From Chinchilla lanigera (taxonomy: Eukaryota > Chordata > Mammalia > Rodentia > Chinchillidae): a DNA stretch of 64,000 nucleotides. Under the pieces are notes generated by a model, which had not been told where the DNA came from, ran no database searches, and worked only from the letters and a program-made list of their open reading frames with translations. The stretch is taken from contig NW_004955429.1 in NCBI RefSeq assembly GCF_000276665.1, positions 2,230,728-2,294,727 on the forward strand. Direction: 5' to 3'. The translations under genes and the position numbers were made by a program. Shown one piece after another: positions 1 through 10,909 of the stretch. Positions within the stretch are counted from its first letter, which is position 1. Each line of letters opens with the position of its first letter.

Positions 1-620
1 CCTGGCCTTTTCACAGTTACGTCCCTTATGAGGCAGGCACTGGGAGACATAGCGACAGAAAAACGAGTGATTAGTTATCGCCAGGTTACTTCAGGTTACT
101 TTTTCCAGTGGGGATTAAAGCAGAGGAAATTCATGATCATGCCAATTAAACTGGCCTGCTTGAGGATTTGACTGCTATCTCTCTGTCTCCTGATTTCTTA
201 GAAGGTCAGATAACTATTTAGTTCTGGTTTAGTGAAATTTTTGTATAGCTGAGTCAATTTGATTTTTAATCTGGTCCGCTAGGCGCCCATGCAGCATCTT
301 AGTTCAAAACGGTAAACTTCTATCATTTTATTTAACACATACAGATGATGCAATGAAAAAACCAAAGCTCAGAGAGCTTCTGTCTCCTGCCCACCATCTA
401 TTCCTGGTGGTTAATTGAGCATAGGCTCATTCCTTCAAAGCCTACTCTGATTCCCAAGATTAAAAGTAGGTAACTTAAAATAGCAAGTATTTGTATAATA
501 CCATAATATTTGTATCATTCAGTTAGCTTGTCAATGGCACCTCTTGTTTTTCTTCTTGTCCTTTAGGAAAAATATCTCAGGTCCTATTTTCACCAAATAG
601 CCCTAAGTCTGAATATTTTA
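1..620. other. Unassigned AT-rich sequence
   Basis: I see no coding region, tandem repeat or recognisable interspersed repeat here. It runs up to the first MaLR LTR, which begins near 621. Confidence 0.5.
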
Positions 621-660
621 CTGTCTTGGTTACTTTTCTCTCATTGCTGGGACAAAATAC

Positions 661-1144
661 CTGGTGCCCNNNNNNNNNNNNNNNNNNNNNNNNNNNNNNN
701 NNNNNNNNNNNNNNNNNNNNNNNNNNNNNNNNNNNNNNNNNNNNNNNNNNNNNNNNNNNNNNNNNNNNNNNNNNNNNNNNNNNNNNNNNNNNNNNNNNNN
801 NNNNNNNNNNNNNNNNNNNNNNNNNNNNNNNNNNNNNNNNNNNNNNNNNNNNNNNNNNNNNNNNNNNNNNNNNNNNNNNNNNNNNNNNNNNNNNNNNNNN
901 NNNNNNNNNNNNNNNNNNNNNNNNNNNNNNNNNNNNNNNNNNNNNNNNNNNNNNNNNNNNNNNNNNNNNNNNNNNNNNNNNNNNNNNNNNNNNNNNNNNN
1001 NNNNNNNNNNNNNNNNNNNNNNNNNNNNNNNNNNNNNNNNNNNNNNNNNNNNNNTCTCTAGTTGTGACCATTTAAATATAAAGGCCTCGAGTTTATCTTT
1101 CTTTACAGCTGAGTAATATTCCATTATATAAAAGTCTGGTGCCC
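661..1144 (-). mobile_element. 5'-truncated L1, antisense, inserted in the MaLR LTR
   Basis: The visible right part (1055-1135) reads on the minus strand as the C-terminal end of L1 ORF2, with the residues MEYYSAVKKDK, matching the conserved 'EYYSAIKK' tail of mammalian and rodent L1 ORF2. The nine bases 'ctggtgccc' occur just before the gap (661-669) and just after the L1 (1136-1144), in the position of a target-site duplication. The 3' UTR and the poly(A) tail, poly(T) on this strand, must lie inside the 385-N gap. Confidence 0.75.
670..1054. other. Assembly gap, 385 N
   Basis: The run of 385 N falls inside the antisense L1 insertion, where the L1 3' UTR and poly(A) tail are expected. Repeats elsewhere in the genome probably stopped the assembly here. 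The odd length suggests an estimated rather than a default gap. Confidence 0.95.
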
Positions 1145-1457
1145 AAAATTAAGGAAGGAAAAGTTTATTTTGCTTACAGTTTGTGGAGGTTTCAGTCCAT
1201 ACTTGGCAGGTTACAAGGCAGAATGGCACATGGCAGAGGGCTAGGGCTCATGGCGGCAGAACACAGCAAAGCAACAAGAACACAAAAGCCAGGAATAGCC
1301 TCAAGCAGCCTCTTCCTCTCCCTTACATATGCAAACTATCCACCCCAGGGCAGGTGTAGCTCTCACACCCATAATCAGTCAAATTCTAAAAGCCTGCCCC
1401 ATGACCGCATGAGGCTTTGGGAGGACACCCAGACACAAACCATAACATTTATTTATT

Positions 1458-1740
1458 GTCTTAGGCATCTTTCTGATGTTACAAAATACCTAAGAATATC
1501 AACTTGAAAGGAGGAAAGATCTACTGTGCCTTATGAAAGAACTCCAGAGGTTTTATTCATAGTTGCTTCGCCCTGTTACTTTGGGCCTGTGCCAGCACAG
1601 TCCTCACCACACTGTGGGAAATGACTGGTGACCAAGAACAGTGATGAAGATACCAGGGTTCCCAGTAGCTGGCTCAGAGATCAGGTGTTCCAGGACCCAA
1701 ATAAAGAACCCAGAAAGAAGGAGCTGTATCCATAACTGAG
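1458..1740 (-). mobile_element. Second antisense MaLR LTR, truncated
   Basis: A new LTR start appears at about 1458, with 'acaaaatacctaagaatatc' (1482-1501) and then 'ggaggaaagat' at about 1510. It continues with the 'gttactttgggcctgtg' segment typical of the family. It breaks off near 1740, where a third copy begins. It may be a fragment of a serial insertion or of one rearranged element. Confidence 0.6.
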
Positions 1741-1874
1741 ACCAAAATCCCTACATATGCAACTTAAAGGAGAAAAAGTTTCTTTTGAGCTCACAGTCAG
1801 TCTGCCAGGCAGAAACAGCATGGTGGAAGGGTCTGGCAGAAGTACACCGCTCACCTCATGGCAGTCAGGAAGCA

Positions 1875-2002
1875 GGTGGAGTGGAGATACACCATCCAGA
1901 GCTTCCCCCCAGAGACCCTCATCTTCACCTAGGCTGGGAAGAGGTGGAGTGGAGATACACCATCCAGAGCTTCCCCCCAGAGACCCTCATCTTCACCTAG
2001 GC
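1875..2002. repeat. Exact tandem duplication, 68-bp period
   Basis: A unit starting 'ggtggagtggagatacacca' begins at 1875 and again at 1943. The first 60 bases of both copies are identical. It lies within the third MaLR LTR, which is old and diverged, so the duplication must be much younger than the element. Confidence 0.9.
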
Positions 2003-2107
2003 CCCACCTCTTAAGCAACACTTTCAGCTATGAACTCGTCAACTCACTGAAGGGTATAATGCCCATGATCCAATCACCTTCCAAAAGCTCACCTCCAAAT
2101 ACATGAA

Positions 2108-2515
2108 ACTTTGGAGGTAAGGCAGGAGATTAGGGCATGGTAAAGCTGACTGAGGAAGTAGATTTTGTTAATTACAAAATCCCAGCACACATGTGCAGAA
2201 TAGTTCCCAAAGCCCTGCACGTGAACTTCGTGCATGAACTTGAGCAGGTTTGGGATAGAATGGGCTAGAGCAGATATCACCCTTTGGCAAGGGTCACACA
2301 GAAAGGACAGTCCACACTGAATTTTTGTCACTGTGTTTGCTCTTGCCTAGTGGCTGTCTTCACGCTGTAGGGTGCACTTATTTCCCTACTTATGCTGGGT
2401 CCAAACTCACTCAGCAGAGCCTGCTTCTTTTCCTACCTTTAATAAAACTTTGCTACAGTTTACACTTGTCTTTACCAGTTTTTTGTTCAGGACAAATTCC
2501 TAGAAATGAGACTCC
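2108..2515 (+). mobile_element. Probable solo LTR inserted into a MaLR LTR
   Basis: About 400 bp interrupts the MaLR sequence. The insert carries the polyadenylation signal 'aataaa' near 2440 followed by 'actttgctacag' and a TG-rich stretch, and appears to end near 'caggaca' at 2490-2495. This is the organisation of the R-U5 end of a plus-strand ERV LTR. I could not fix the boundaries or a clean target duplication, and the family is not recognised. Confidence 0.45.
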
Positions 2516-2567
2516 AACATTCAAACCCGGTAACAGGGGAGACATTTTGATCTAAACCGTAATAGGA

Positions 2568-3139
2568 GTCATGTCCTCTACTGTAGAGGGGTAGCTTTCT
2601 CCTTGCTGGAGAAAATACATTTTGTGATTCTGATCTTGTTCACAGAGGTTAAGCAGCAAGACCACTTTTTATGTGGGAGAGGAACCTACTGAAAAAGTTT
2701 TCTTAGGTTTAAACACAAAATTCTCCGTGTAGCAACTGGGCTTCAGCTAAAGTTACTGCCACTAGCAATTTACCATCTTTTGAACTTAAACTAAAACTTT
2801 GATACCTTTTTCTCTTTATGAACAAGCCTCAACATAAAACATAATTACCGTAATGAAGATACATTGCTTCTCATCAGGGATTTATGGCAACTATTTTGCT
2901 CAATTTGCTGAGGAATGCCTGAATGAAATGAGGGAGAGAACCACTGGAGAGAAACTACCAGAGATAATTCTTAAGTATAACAGATGAGACAAAGTAGGAG
3001 GGCAGATAATTATCTGCTGCAGTTAAATATGGTTGATTCTGAGATGGGAGCACAATGCTCTCAGTCAACTGAACTAGATATCCATCAAAGAGAGCATTTT
3101 ACTTTCAATTCTATTGATGTTGTCCCATGAAAAAAAAAT
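2568..3139. other. Unassigned sequence
   Basis: AT-rich unique-looking sequence. No gene, tandem repeat or recognisable mobile element was seen. Confidence 0.4.
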
Positions 3140-3345
3140 AATAATTTGCATTCCTATGGTGCCTTTCATCTCACAGGACTTTAGAGATGCTAAATTATTT
3201 AGCTTTGTAACAACTCTGAGAGGTAAGTTTTTATATGCTAACCTGAGGCATTGATAAGTGAAATGACCTCCCCAAGGGCAGATCAGAACAAATCCTGAAG
3301 AACATTTTGATCTTGTCTCCTGTGGGCATTTCTGCTGCCTCATTT
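3140..3345 (-). mobile_element. MIR SINE fragment
   Basis: Read antisense, the order matches a MIR core: 'ctcacaggactttagagatg', then 'aacaactctgagaggtaag', then 'ctgaggcattgataagtgaaat' and 'ctccccaaggg'. These correspond to the MIR stretch around '...caaccctatgaggtaggt...gaggctcagagaggttaa...'. It is strongly diverged, as expected for this ancient family. Confidence 0.6.
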
Positions 3346-3880
3346 TTTATGGTGAAGCTCATCTAAATGCTTTTCTCACCCAAACAGATGTTTCTTTTTA
3401 AACTCTGATCAGAATCACCCCATAATTATGTGACATAAAGAATTATATAGCTAAGTAAGCCCCTTTGGGGTATGCAGTAGTTGTGATTTTTTTTTTCTAA
3501 TTTCTTTCCATTATTAGTGAAAGGCTCATCCACCCTCCTTCCAGCTGCTTTCACAGGGAGGAAGAAGTAGGACAGAATCTCATTCCAGGACACAGGTCCA
3601 CATACTGCACAAATATGTCGCTGTCTTTTACTTAGTCATGTTTCATTTATGAGAGTAGTTCAGTGCTTGTGTACTTAAATTTTATGGTTTCTCTATGGAT
3701 AACAGAGTAATAATGACAGACATAATCTTGTATTCAACCTTCCTAATCTGGGTCACCCCAGCTGAGCCTGTAGAAAGACCTGTGAGGCCAAGAGGAGGAA
3801 GAGGTGAAGGTATAGAAGGCTGGTAATTGTTTCCCAAGATAAGGTAAAGAAGAAAAGTATAAGAGAGTCAGAATAGGAAT
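3346..3880. other. Unassigned sequence
   Basis: No supported feature. There is a short poly(T) at about 3488-3496 and a purine-rich patch at about 3785-3860. Confidence 0.4.
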
Positions 3881-4295
3881 ATAAAATTAAGAAATAAGAA
3901 CTACTACCCATCTATGAGCCACCACCCATGTTAAAATAATTAACTGGGAAGGCTCCAGGGACTTCACTTCTGATGTAAGCAAAATAAGCATCAACTCAGT
4001 ATAAATAATAAAATAAAACTTGGGCATAATCAATCAGAAACCACCAGCTAACCTCTGAAAAGAGATTTTCACCAACTGGAAACCACTAATCAACCTCTAA
4101 CTAGGGACTTTCCACTTTAACTAATCAAATATTTTCTTTGTCTTGTTTCCATAAGCATCTTACAAAAGTTTTCCCCTCAAGCCCTCTGGTGGAACCCTAA
4201 ACTGCTATAATCAGCGCTGTCTGAAGGAAGACACTCTGCCTACTCAAATAAATGTGTTAAAAATTGAATGTGCCTAAGTTTATCTCTCGACATCC
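3881..4295 (+). mobile_element. Probable solo ERV LTR
   Basis: The 3' part reads like an LTR R-U5: 'tttgtcttgtttccataagc' (4138-4157), then a 'caaataaatg' polyadenylation signal at about 4244-4253, and a terminal 'ctctcgaca'. The order (cytosine-rich patch, AATAAA, short U5 ending in CA) resembles ERV LTRs of the MER21/LTR33 sort. The left border is uncertain and no internal retroviral sequence follows. Confidence 0.5.
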
Positions 4296-4495
4296 CCCAA
4301 ATATGTAAGCCTTATTTGAATTTAGAATGAGAAACAGATTTTCATCTGCTAATCCAAATTTTCTCCCAAAGAATATGCTAGAATGTAGTCCAAAAATACT
4401 TTTTACTTAAGTAGTATTTCTGAAAACCAAATGTGGTCTATTAATTATTGTATATCAAATCAAAGTTTCTTATTGATTGTTGTGGTGAACGTGAT

Positions 4496-4672
4496 TTTTT
4501 TGTTGGAATTTGTCTTTTTGAAACAGAGTCTCTCTATGCAGTTCAGGCTGGCCTCGAGCTCACTTTGTAGCCCAGGATGGCCTCAAACTCACAGAGATCC
4601 TCCTGCCTCAGCCTCCTGAGTGCTGGGATTACAGGCGTGCACCACCACACCCAGCTTTTTTGTTGGAATTTG
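4496..4672 (-). mobile_element. B1 SINE (7SL-derived), full length, with target duplication
   Basis: The body (4513-4655) shows the B1 signature read antisense: 'gtgctgggattacaggcgtg' and 'cctgcctcagcctcctgag', with an internal near-duplicated segment ('caggctggcctcgagctcac' and 'caggatggcctcaaactcac') typical of quasi-dimeric B1. It is flanked by a perfect 17-bp target-site duplication 'ttttttgttggaatttg' at 4496-4512 and 4656-4672. The intact duplication indicates a fairly recent insertion. Confidence 0.93.
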
Positions 4673-5358
4673 AAAGAAGCTATTACAGTATCATTTATTC
4701 AGTTGTCTGAGATGTAACTGCTAACTAAAGAACCTTGAAGATGTTGGTCACCCTGTTATCTCTCCTTCTCAGAAGAGATGATCCATGTTGAGGGCAAATG
4801 GCAGGCACAAAACATACTGTCTGTAAGGCATGGGAAAGTGCCATCTACTGCTCAAGCAATATTTATGACTGGAGGAAATTTAGTGCAATCAGGGTGTAAC
4901 TGGGTATTGTGGGTAAGAACAATTTCTCTGCTGCATATCGCTATATTTATCTCAAAATACTGAATATAGCAAACTAAAAATAATAAAGAGGGAAAAATAG
5001 TGCAAAACAGCTCCCATGTTAATGAGGACAGTAGTAGTCATTCTTCCTCCTCTTCTACCCGATTGTGAGGACCGTTGGGGTCTACACAGTTCTGAATGGT
5101 GGTAACAGAAAATAGCTTGGTTTAGAACACAAAATCGCTGATGATGCAGCTGCTTTGCTTTCTGCTTGCTGGACAAAAAAAAAGCATTTTAGAGATGATA
5201 TAATGAAATGTACTTGAATAAATTCTATACCAGTATGAACTATTTGTAGATGAGAAGAATTTCTTTCCAGTGATGACTCATTCCTCCAAACACACTTTCA
5301 GATTTCTTATACATTTAGTGTTTTACAAACAAATCAACCCTACTACCTAATAAGATAA
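4673..5358. other. Unassigned sequence
   Basis: No feature supported between the B1 and the first ID SINE. Confidence 0.4.
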
Positions 5359-5482
5359 AATTTAATCAATTAATTTCTTTTGTTGTTGATGTTGTTAGTA
5401 CTGGGAATCGAACTCAGGACCTTGAGCTTGCCAGGCAGGTTCTTGCACCACTGAGCTATATCCCTGGCCCCAATTTAATCAA
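5359..5482 (-). mobile_element. ID-type SINE (tRNA-derived) with target duplication
   Basis: Read antisense, the body carries the ID promoter region: 'ctgggaatcgaactcaggac' contains the complement of a B box, and 'gccaggcaggttcttgcacc' with 'actgagctata' contains the A box. The target-site duplication 'aatttaatcaa' is present at 5359-5369 and 5472-5482. Confidence 0.88.
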
Positions 5483-5490
5483 ATGATATT

Positions 5491-5644
5491 ACCTGAAATA
5501 TATGGGGTTTTGGGGGGGGTTGTTTTTGTTTTGTTTTGTTTTTTGTTTTTCTTCCGGTACCAGGAATTGAACTCATGACCTTGCGCTTGCCAGGCAGGCA
5601 ATTTGCCGCTAAGCTAAATCCCCAGCCCCTACCTGAAATATATG
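5491..5644 (-). mobile_element. Second ID-type SINE with target duplication
   Basis: The body carries 'ggtaccaggaattgaactca', 'cttgccaggcaggcaa' and 'taagctaaatccccagcccc', all antisense, preceded by a (TTTTG)n tail. The 14-bp duplication 'acctgaaatatatg' is perfect at 5491-5504 and 5631-5644. Its own duplication shows it is an independent insertion from the neighbour 8 bp away. Confidence 0.92.
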
Positions 5645-6509
5645 TATGGGGAGAGGAAAGAGGCTACTACAACTATGTGGGGGGGGGGTTCTGTTATTGA
5701 TTAATGCCATCACCATCTGAGGATTTATTGTGAAACTCATTTTCTATCATTTGCAGATTTTTCCCCTCATGATGATATTTCTGAATTTGGCTTATTATTT
5801 ATAAATCGTGATGGTAAGTGCTCTACACAGAAGCGTCCTTGGTACTTGTGTAGCTGGATGGGGATTTTGCAGTGAACTTAGTAGTAGATTGGCACCAGCA
5901 CTTTCGCTAACACCAGAGCAACACACTAACAGATTAGCTTTTTAACCTCTAGTTTAGCAGGTCCTCATATCAGTGTCACTTATGTGAGTTTCTTCTTCCA
6001 AACATCATCCTTTTAACCTCTCAACCCTTTAGCTTATTTCCTTTATCATAATCAACATTCGCTACATGCAGGATTACAGTTTCATTACGATGTAAAAGGC
6101 TTGTTCTCTTAGTGTGGATATGAACAAATCGTTCTACCCCATGAGGAATGGCAAAAGTGAAGGGAAATGTAAGAGTCTGGACAATGTATGAACTGCACAA
6201 AAAAACAGTTGTGACATTTCACATTGACAGAACCTTACCTAGCCCACCTGTTCATCAGTCCCAAACACATACATACACCGAAGGACCACAAGTCTCCAAG
6301 AGTGTCTGTCATCTGTGTATATCAGCACAAGGAACAACAAAATCAGTAGCCAGCAGCCGGGTCCCCACACTTCCTATAGCTCTTTCCACTGCAAAGCAAT
6401 ATTCAACTTGCCATGACAGTAGCTTTGTTACTAACTAACTTCTGTGGCCTCATCTTCACTTAGCAGCTGTATCAGTTGATCTCCAGTGTCAACTTGACTA
6501 GATTAAATG
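5645..6509. other. Unassigned sequence
   Basis: Contains a poly(G) run at about 5680-5689. No gene or repeat family recognised. Confidence 0.4.
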
Positions 6510-6735
6510 ACCCTTGGAGAGGTGACTGGATTGGGTGAATATTAAGCTCATCAATGAACAAACCCATTGATGAGTTCATAGCTGAACTGGCTATTAGGAG
6601 GTGAAGCCTACTTGTAGGAAGTGGGTCCTGGGGGTGTGAGCTAGGGGTCTCTATCAAGTTCCTGGCCTCTTCCTCTCAGGCTCTCCCCCAACTCTCTGCT
6701 TCTTCCAGTGGCCATGACATGAGCAGCAGTAGAAA
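6510..6735 (+). mobile_element. ERVL-MaLR LTR fragment, sense
   Basis: The order 'acccattgatgagttcatag', 'ctattaggaggtgaagcc', 'gtaggaagtgggtcctgggg', then a pyrimidine-rich patch and 'ggccatgacatgagcagc' is the sense layout of the same LTR family found antisense elsewhere in the window. Confidence 0.6.
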
Positions 6736-7248
6736 CTGTTCACATCACCTTCTCAGTGAGGGAGCAGGTTTAAAGAAAGTAAAGAGCTAAAGTGCTGACA
6801 GTGGATGTTAGAAGAGCTGGATTCATACCCAGGGAGAGGGTGAGTGAGTTAGAGGGCTTGATGCACAGATGGGAAGACACCAGGTCTCATTAGCGCAGTG
6901 AGGGTACAGCCAGATAGCCTCCTTGCTGTTTGTAGGACTTGCTTTCAGTCTCAGATCTGAATTTCTGAAATCCGAATATGGAATGCACTCCAGGAGTTGG
7001 AGGCTAAGAAAGGCAATTCCTTTGGTACCTGGCATGTTATGGGGCTCCATATGTCAATCTTCCTACTAATTCTAAGTCCATGTGGGTTCAGGCTGCCTAA
7101 AGTTGGGAGAACACAAGACACCATCAATCTAATTCTAATTTGTCATTCATCCATTTAGGAGGTTTAGGACAGTTATTTACCAGCTCTCTGTCTGGGTTTC
7201 CTCTAACTTTAAGCAGAAGGAAATAATAAGAAGATTGTATAGAAACTC
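6736..7248. other. Mostly unassigned, weak MIR-like piece at the end
   Basis: Unique-looking sequence. A short stretch at about 7150-7235 ('ctctctgtctgggtttcctc' followed by 'aaggaaataataagaagatt') resembles the MIR 3' half, but it is too short to call with confidence. Confidence 0.3.
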
Positions 7249-7420
7249 AATCTCTGGTGTCTCTTCTTACAAGGACACTAATCTTATCGGATCAGGGCTC
7301 CACCCTTATTACCTCATTTAATTCTAATCACCAGGTTACTCCAAATATAGCCACACTGGAAGTTAGGGCTTCAATATATGAACCTGAGGAGGAGACATAC
7401 ATTCAGCTCACAACAGGTGA
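7249..7420 (-). mobile_element. MLT1-type MaLR LTR fragment, antisense
   Basis: 'tggtgtctcttcttacaagg' (7255-7274), 'acactaatcttatcggatca', 'gggctccacccttattacct' and 'ttagggcttcaatatatgaa' follow one another as in the reverse complement of MLT1 LTRs. Divergence is high, as expected for a pre-rodent insertion. Confidence 0.72.
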
Positions 7421-7764
7421 CATGAGCCAGCTCCCACTATCCTATGACAGGACCAGTCTATCAGACTAGTTGATGCAAACTACTCTACTATGAGCTGACC
7501 AATTTTTGAAGGACTTAAGCCAGCCATTTAGGAAAATAAGTCATTTGTTTTCCACCTGCTTATATCAACTAAGAACAGGTGATGTTCCGACATAGAGCAA
7601 CAACTTGTGATCAGCCCCTGTGAATCCTTACAAGCCTCTCATGCTTCTGTATGTCTCCCAGGGTGGAATAGAAAGTGGAACAGAGTCTTCTGAGGTGCAT
7701 GGGCAGAAGAAACAAAGAAACATTATGTTGCCTTTTGGAGGTCATAGTATAAGTGACTGGTGCA

Positions 7765-7985
7765 TTGCCTAGTATCCATGCAAGTAACAGACTCAGCTCT
7801 GGAACAGAGAAACTTGGATTCGATCCTAAACCCTTCTCTCACTGCCAGTGAGACTTTGAGAAGATTACCTAATGAAGGAAAACATTGGCTTTCCTTATCT
7901 ACAGAAAAGGGATAAGGCCAACCCCACAAGGCTGCTTGTGGAATTAATTGAAATAACATAAGCAAAGCGTAGGTACTGGATCTGC
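7765..7985 (+). mobile_element. MIR SINE, sense
   Basis: The conserved MIR order is visible: 'ctctggaacagagaaacttg', 'gattcgatcctaaaccc', the core 'gactttgagaagattaccta', then 'cttatctacagaaaagggat' and 'ttgaaataacataagcaaag'. Nearly full length. Confidence 0.78.
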
Positions 7986-10004
7986 TCCACAGCACAGCTC
8001 TCCGACTCTCACTGGACTCCAGCACATGGTTCCAGCTCAGTGAGCTGGCTCGAGTGGACTCGGGGAGCCCTGCTTTTCAGAGTCTTCAATCAACAACAAC
8101 CAGGATGTGCTCCGTCAGTGAGACAGAGGACTGGGGGAGAGCGTGCATTTCCAAATCTGACAGCTACAAAGCAAGAGACCATAGGGTCATGGAGTCCTGT
8201 CAAATGGGCCAGCACTCTTTCCTTTCTGATTTGTGGGTCGTCTGTTTCTGACAATACAAAAGAATGAAGCTAGAGTTCCAGCAAGGGATTGATTTTCTTG
8301 AAAGGAAAAGCCATCAGGTTAGCACCTAGCACCCAGGCTCACTCCTTCAGCAAGCAAGCCAAACTCAACCAGAGGTCTTACCCATGAGATGTAAGGACAG
8401 AGCTCTGCATGGATGGAGACTTATAGAAGGGAATTGCAATGTTCCCTCTTCAAAGTTCCTCATTAAGAAAGCCTGATACTCTCATGTCAGTCCTTTTATC
8501 ACCTGAACTGGGATCAAATTAACAGCAGCAACTAAGAGCGAGCAAGGGGGATGGCATTCACTAGCTGCCAAAGGGGCAGCTACTCATATGCTTCCTTCCA
8601 CATCTGCCTCAGTTTATTGACAGTAATGCTCTATTGACACAGAACCAGCAAGGCAAGTAACAGAAGCTTGAGATTCACCTGGAGACTCCAGACCAGCTTT
8701 GTAACTGGAGATGCCACCCTGAACTGACAGCCTCCATCCTCTCAGCACCTGGCTTGGCTGTGTGGGTGGAAATATGTGTGTAGTTGATTTTCCAGGCTTT
8801 TCCCTCCAATGCTCTGATGCTGCCGGGGAAGGAAGGCTCACTTGTGAACACAGCAGTCATACTCAGAGGTACCTTGCTTCTATCAGCCGCCAGGTAAAAC
8901 ACTTCTAACGGTGTTTTTTTTTTTTTTCTGATCATGGGAAGCACAGAAAATAGCTCAGCAGGATTACAGACATCAGGAACCTTACACAACATTGCCTGAT
9001 ACAGTCACATTCTCCCCTCCCAGTAGAAGACCCATCCCAATGGGTAAATCAGACAGTGGTACAAGTAGAATCACTGGGGAAGTTGGGCCCATACTCCCTT
9101 CAGAAATAATACTCCCTTCCATGCCTTACTGGTTTCCCAATGCATGCAGTTCTTCCAAGTGGAGCTACTCTTATGAGTAGGGTTATCTCCATAATGTTTG
9201 GGTTAAACTGCACACAACAATACTGCTATTTAGTGTTGGGCAGTTTTCTGTCCAATAAGAAAAGAGCAAGACTTCAGTGAGGCAAGATGCAAGGCAAGCA
9301 AGCTTGTGTCAACCTTCCTGTTATGGAAGACTCTTAAATACCGTTGAACTCATTCAGGATTTCTCTGAAGCACATTCTTCCTCTTCTGTACATTCTATGG
9401 CACAGTAACATTCAGTTAGATTTTACAAAATTGGAATAAGGCCTGGGTGACTCATGTCAATCTTCTGTACCAGAGTTAAAGCTAAACTTGTCTATACCCA
9501 GGGTGGTAGATGAGGGTGGGAGTGAAGGTGTATATCACAAGTATGGATGTACTTGTGGACTGCTCCAAGGGCATGAGCAAGGGGAATGAGCTTTGTTCCA
9601 CAATAGGGTGTATAAAAAAGGCTGAGCTAGAGCAGGAATCTCAGAGTGCCCATACAGTTCATTCACTTTTCCCTGGAGTCCTCAAGAGATAGTAAGTTTT
9701 ATGTAGATCTCTATGCAATGATGACATTTCCTGAAACTCCTTTGCCTAGAAAACTACAAAAGTATTCCACACCCTCTATTGGATACAAGAGAATTTAGCT
9801 CTGTAACTTTTTGAGTAAGGAGGAAAAAATAACTTGCTTGTTTTAGCTTAATCAAATTTTCTAATAGCCCATTCAAAGCCTTTTCAAAACTCAGAATTAT
9901 GTCCTGATGCTTTGTTACAGTCAGACCAGGAGAGCCATTCAGAAATTAGCCAAAAAAAAAAGTGGTTCCATTAAGTTATTAACACTTACATTTAAAGGGG
10001 TGCT
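7986..10004. other. Unassigned sequence, about 2 kb
   Basis: No gene or repeat family was recognised. A 14-T run sits at about 8911-8924. Open frames overlapping here on both strands are short and carry no recognisable motif. Confidence 0.4.
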
Positions 10005-10615
10005 TTAAGGAGATTTAAACCTCAGCCACTGTGCAAATTGGCTCATAAGCCAATATGAGGCCATAATTTCTGTATCAAGTGCAGGAGCCTGGAAAACCAT
10101 AGGCAAATATTTGGCCCTCCTAGTGATCCCCACCTTCTGGTATTTATGGCTTTGAGGAATCCTCCCTTTTGAGTAATTTCTAGCCAATGGTATACAATAA
10201 TGTAGAGGAGATGATATTGCTGAGATTAGGTTGTAAAAGACTGAAGCTTCTGTCTCTTGCACACTCTCTCTCCTTGAGTCTTTCGTGGGCTTGCTTTGAT
10301 GGAGGTGCCACTGCATGAGGGACAGAGAGTAACTTCAGTCAACAATGAACAAGTGACTGAGCCCTTCACCTACCATCCCTTTGATTATACATGGGAAGCA
10401 GCTTAGATGCAGATGACTCACCAGTTGAGCCTTCAGATAAGACCCCAGCCCTGGCCAATATCTGCTTGTGAGCTTGTGACCAACCCAGAACCATATAAAT
10501 CCCACAAGATTCTTGACCTACAAAAACCATGAGATGATAAATGTGCATTCTTTTAAGCTGAAAATTTGAGGGGATCTTGTTACACAACCATAAATAACTT
10601 GTATGCCACCATACT
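10005..10615 (+). mobile_element. MLT1-type MaLR LTR, sense
   Basis: The second half is diagnostic: 'gttgagccttcagataagac', 'cccagccctggccaatatct', 'ctacaaaaaccatgagatga', 'taaatgtgcattcttttaag' and 'cttgttacacaaccataaat'. This is the MLT1 3' end with its polyadenylation region. The 5' part is more diverged, so the left border is approximate. Confidence 0.65.
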
Positions 10616-10909
10616 GAATTTTGGTCTTTGGACACACCGCATATATTCTTTTGCTTGTATGTTTTCTTCACCAAAATTGCCATTAGCCTTGCTAACTGTT
10701 CATCCATTTCTATAAATTTTTCAATACCCATGTCAACTTTTATGTTCCTCATAAGCCTTCTAGATTATTTCAAACCATGATGATTTTCTCTGCCACAAAA
10801 CACAGAATTTATTGACTTGACAAGACCAAACTCCCTCTGAGCATGCATTCCTGACCTAAAAGAGAATATAAGTGGGATTTATCTTTATTTATTTATTTAT
10901 TTTTCTTGT
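10616..10909. other. Unassigned sequence with short TTTA repeat
   Basis: Nothing recognised except a short (TTTA)n run at about 10880-10902, which lies at the edge of the following L1. Confidence 0.45.

Larger units (their letters stand above)
621..1457 (-). mobile_element. ERVL-MaLR LTR, antisense, split by a young L1
   Basis: The left piece (621-669) shows the conserved LTR end, read antisense, with 'acaaaatacctgg'. The right piece resumes at 1136 with the typical 'aaggaaggaaaagtttatttt' stretch (about 1148-1168), then the GC-richer middle and the terminal 'ccataac' near 1440. The same layout is known from rodent and primate MaLR LTRs (MST/MTE-like) read in reverse. The two halves are separated by the L1 insertion and its gap. 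The exact subfamily is not resolved. Confidence 0.7.
1741..2567 (-). mobile_element. Third antisense MaLR LTR, split by another LTR
   Basis: It begins with 'accaaaatccctacatatgc' and the 'aacttaaaggag' motif, and carries 'gcccatgatccaatcacctt' (2060-2079), a hallmark of MaLR LTRs read in reverse. The sequence then leaves the family near 2110 and returns at about 2518-2567 with the terminal part 'gatctaaaccgtaatag'. The missing middle is replaced by an insertion of about 400 bp. Confidence 0.65.

Noticed and set aside
577..1124. Four apparent open frames across the N run
   Set aside because: They are translations of N with a few real residues at the ends. Only the minus-strand L1 ORF2 tail at 1055-1124 is real sequence, and it belongs to a truncated L1.
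8911..8924. Poly(T) as the tail of a minus-strand retrocopy
   Set aside because: The reverse complement has no AATAAA before the tract and the flanks do not repeat.
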